Shown piece after piece: positions 61,853 through 64,000 of a DNA stretch of 64,000 nt (positions are counted from its first letter, which is position 1; the number at the start of each line of letters is the position of its first letter). The notes under the pieces are model-generated. The model was not told where the DNA came from. It saw nothing but the letters and a program-made list of their open reading frames with translations, and searched no databases. The position numbers and the translations under genes were made by a program. Source of the DNA: Legionella wadsworthii DSM 21896 = ATCC 33877. Its GTDB lineage: Bacteria > Pseudomonadota > Gammaproteobacteria > Legionellales > Legionellaceae. The stretch covers positions 655,631 to 719,630 of the forward strand of contig NZ_KL370759.1 of NCBI RefSeq assembly GCF_000701265.1, given 5' to 3'.

Positions 61853-63937
61853 TCATTTTGGACCATATTGCTCCTGTGTTTTCTCAAAGCCTTCTGGGGT
61901 TTTTTCTTCTTTGAAAAAAGTAAATTTTGTTCCTGAATGTTTCTCTATATTTTGACTAATAAAGATTAATTCTTGAAGAATTGATTCATCTTTTATTTTA
62001 AATGAAGTGATTTGTTTCTGTTGCTGAATTTGACTAATAATCGTATTAATGCTTTTTTCTGATAAACCTACTTTTCTCAGTGCTTCCGTTAAAGTAGCTG
62101 TTTTTTCTGCCAAAGGTGGACCAATCTCAGTGAACTCGTCTGAAAGTTCCTCAGAACTAATCATGATGTATCTTCCCCTTCTATCAAAAGACAGATTATT
62201 ACGATATTCGCTATTTACTTTATCGAATATAGCTGCCATCTGTAGGATGCTGTACATCTCTCTAATGGGGTTATCATCACTTAATATTTTATCATTCAGT
62301 ATTTTATCTATTTCGGATTTATGTTCGTAATAAACATCTGCGAATACTCTCAATAATTTTTTATATAAGTTTTTCTCCATAGGAATTTTAAAAAAGACAT
62401 TTAAAAAAGAAATCAGTGAGTCTTCCTGATTTTCGATTCCCTTTTCCAGAATTCCTTTAAATAGCTTGGGATAAGAAGTCATGATGAGATTAGGAAAATA
62501 TACTTCTCGATACCATTTTAAAAATGCGGCATTACTTTCATTTCGTACTTGCATGAACTCAGGATCAATCCTTCCAATGATTTGAAAATAGTTGTGGTAT
62601 AAAGGGGCTCGGTATTCAAGCTTCGTATTTGGAACTTCTATGGGATAAAGGTCCCTTGGAATGAGATTCAAGCACCATGCGGCAGGTCCTAAAATCTCAT
62701 GCATGCTATGGAAGCCAACTCCTGAGACATAACTCATAATATTAACGAGATAAATTTGTTGTTCCTCCAGGGTTTTTAAAGCATTACTTGAAATCATGAT
62801 GTTAAGAAGCAAGCTCGTTGTACCGGAGAAACTTGAAATAAAAGGTGTTTCTGTTGCTGTCATTGAGTTTACAATCTTTGAATCTTCCCTAAATTCACAT
62901 TTTGTCCAGTCCACCCATGGAAGCTGTGCCTCTAAGCGAGGTAATTGGTTTTGATACGATGAATCGGAGTTTCTCATGACACCCAATTTATTTGTGAGGA
63001 CAAATTGATCTGGATTGCCACGGCCGCGATGGCTTTCTACTGTATAGAGCATTGATTGATACATCATTTCATCGCATATAAATCTGCGGGCTTTTTTAGC
63101 GTTTTCATCCCACCCATTTAATAAACTAAGAAAATCTTCAAAAGTAGTAACACCCACTGTAGGGTACTTTCGAGTGTACTCTTCAACAATTTTCTTATAA
63201 ACAGGATTGTCATTTTGAGTCACTAGAGTGTCCTGTTTAAAAATCGGTATGAATTTGATCAATGAATATCCGAACTGAGCATGGATTGCCATAATTTGAT
63301 AATGCAATGCAATAGGGTCTTTTAAAAGGTCAATACTCATTTGGATTACATGCTTTAACTGGGTTTCATTCAGGGAGTCTATAGGTAAGATGATTTGATT
63401 TATTATACTTAAACCTTTATTGACTTTATCCAACGGAAAGGTACCAGGATAAGTGTTAGAGGACTCAAAAATCATATTAATTGCAAATTTCTGGAAATGC
63501 TGCTCTAAATTTTGTCCACTTGCGGTAAAATCATTGGCAAGGAAATATTCGAGTGTTTTAACAATGCTGTCAGTCACTTTACCCCGCGTTTCTACCATTT
63601 TTGATGTTGGATTTAAAAGCAGATTGGGTGGTAAGAATGATTCTGAAGCACCGACTAATGGGTGCGTATTCATATATTTTGTAGGCAAAACATTTAAAGG
63701 GGAACGCGCTAAGTTTTCGATGACAGGTAAAATTGATTTGATACGAGCAAGTTGATTTAATTCAATAAACGACATCAGTTCGCTTTTATCACCATGATTT
63801 TCTATTAAGATTTGAATCTCTTCAATAAGTTTTATTTTAATAGATTCTTCAAGAGCAGCTTGGCTTATTGCATCTATGAGGACTAATTTAGCCTCTAGGC
63901 AACAGTCATAATATATCTCACCATTTATTTGATACAT
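61853..63937 (-). CDS. Large unknown protein, candidate Dot/Icm effector
   Basis: An unrecognised 694 aa protein, mostly helical, without signal peptide or membrane segment. Conserved-looking pieces are SKMVETRGKVTDS (about residue 112), ATETPFISSFSGTTSLLLN (about 364) and GVGFHSMHEILGPAAW (about 408), of which none matches a family I know. The C-terminal 20 residues are rich in Glu and polar residues (FKEEKTPEGFEKTQEQYG), a good match to the E-block of Dot/Icm substrates. It stands alone after the GH5 gene on the opposite strand. The role is inferred from the tail and size only. Confidence 0.68.
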   Translation of the reverse strand: MYQINGEIYYDCCLEAKLVLIDAISQAALEESIKIKLIEEIQILIENHGDKSELMSFIELNQLARIKSILPVIENLARSPLNVLPTKYMNTHPLVGASESFLPPNLLLNPTSKMVETRGKVTDSIVKTLEYFLANDFTASGQNLEQHFQKFAINMIFESSNTYPGTFPLDKVNKGLSIINQIILPIDSLNETQLKHVIQMSIDLLKDPIALHYQIMAIHAQFGYSLIKFIPIFKQDTLVTQNDNPVYKKIVEEYTRKYPTVGVTTFEDFLSLLNGWDENAKKARRFICDEMMYQSMLYTVESHRGRGNPDQFVLTNKLGVMRNSDSSYQNQLPRLEAQLPWVDWTKCEFREDSKIVNSMTATETPFISSFSGTTSLLLNIMISSNALKTLEEQQIYLVNIMSYVSGVGFHSMHEILGPAAWCLNLIPRDLYPIEVPNTKLEYRAPLYHNYFQIIGRIDPEFMQVRNESNAAFLKWYREVYFPNLIMTSYPKLFKGILEKGIENQEDSLISFLNVFFKIPMEKNLYKKLLRVFADVYYEHKSEIDKILNDKILSDDNPIREMYSILQMAAIFDKVNSEYRNNLSFDRRGRYIMISSEELSDEFTEIGPPLAEKTATLTEALRKVGLSEKSINTIISQIQQQKQITSFKIKDESILQELIFISQNIEKHSGTKFTFFKEEKTPEGFEKTQEQYGPK

Positions 63938-64000
63938 TTAAATGTAGTGTATAATTAGTTATATTCAAAATTATAGACTACTGGGTGAATCATGCGTTCT

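Overview
The window looks like a chromosomal segment of a Legionella or close relative (Legionellaceae). It has AT-rich coding sequence, a three-gene siderophore locus with the lbtA-lbtB-lbtC layout of legiobactin/rhizoferrin, two leucine-rich-repeat proteins and several large unknown proteins with Glu-rich C-termini of the kind used by Dot/Icm effectors, a eukaryote-like sterol reductase, a secreted GH5 glucanase, and short GC-rich dispersed palindromes between genes. I see no rRNA, tRNA, CRISPR array, complete insertion sequence or prophage.

Layout. 1-382 is a repeat block. 393-7883 (minus strand) is a complete histidine operon in the order hisG-D-C-B-H-A-F-IE, headed by a YerC/TrpR-family regulator with a candidate operator just upstream of its start. 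8058-18646 is mixed core and accessory content: pyrE, a cold-shock protein, a PhzF-like enzyme, a stand-alone malonyltransferase, an LRR protein, an LplT-like transporter, hemF, a lone FlgD-like protein, a PuuE-type hydrolase with an acetyltransferase, and a sterol reductase. 18.7-26.5 kb holds small secreted or membrane proteins, an effector-like membrane protein, an amino acid permease, and a compact HxlR / 29-residue Cys peptide / methyltransferase module around a perfect palindrome. 26.7-32.9 kb contains a short DsbD and the Fur-controlled siderophore operon. 33-37.7 kb carries an unknown protein, a DUF2339-like membrane protein and a cation/proton antiporter.

37.9-42.7 kb is a very AT-rich cluster of small proteins: three paralogous ribbon-helix-helix-like proteins, a phasin-like protein, a basic DUF6496-like protein, a PRC-barrel protein and a divergent cold-shock protein. 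A QueD-like protein and a LysR regulator follow. 42.8-48.5 kb is a four-gene operon that I read as a synthase-dependent exopolysaccharide machine: a TPR/beta-barrel outer-membrane protein, a membrane-anchored inactive-looking phosphatase, a HEAT-repeat protein and a processive GT2 synthase. The outer-membrane gene reaches its signal peptide only through a change of frame at an A10 tract, so it may be phase-variable, slippage-dependent or broken. 50-53.1 kb is a GtrB/GtrA/acyltransferase/membrane-protein glycan modification operon. 53.2-56 kb encodes an LRR protein whose C-terminal half carries a plausible Cys-His-Asp protease signature. 56-64 kb holds a transporter with a dipeptide epimerase, an unknown membrane protein, the GH5 enzyme and a final effector-like protein.

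The best candidates for undescribed biology are the 42.8-48.5 kb exopolysaccharide operon with its A10 switch and pseudophosphatase, the LRR-protease fusion, and the HxlR/peptide/methyltransferase module. Family assignments are from reading motifs by eye; no database search was run.
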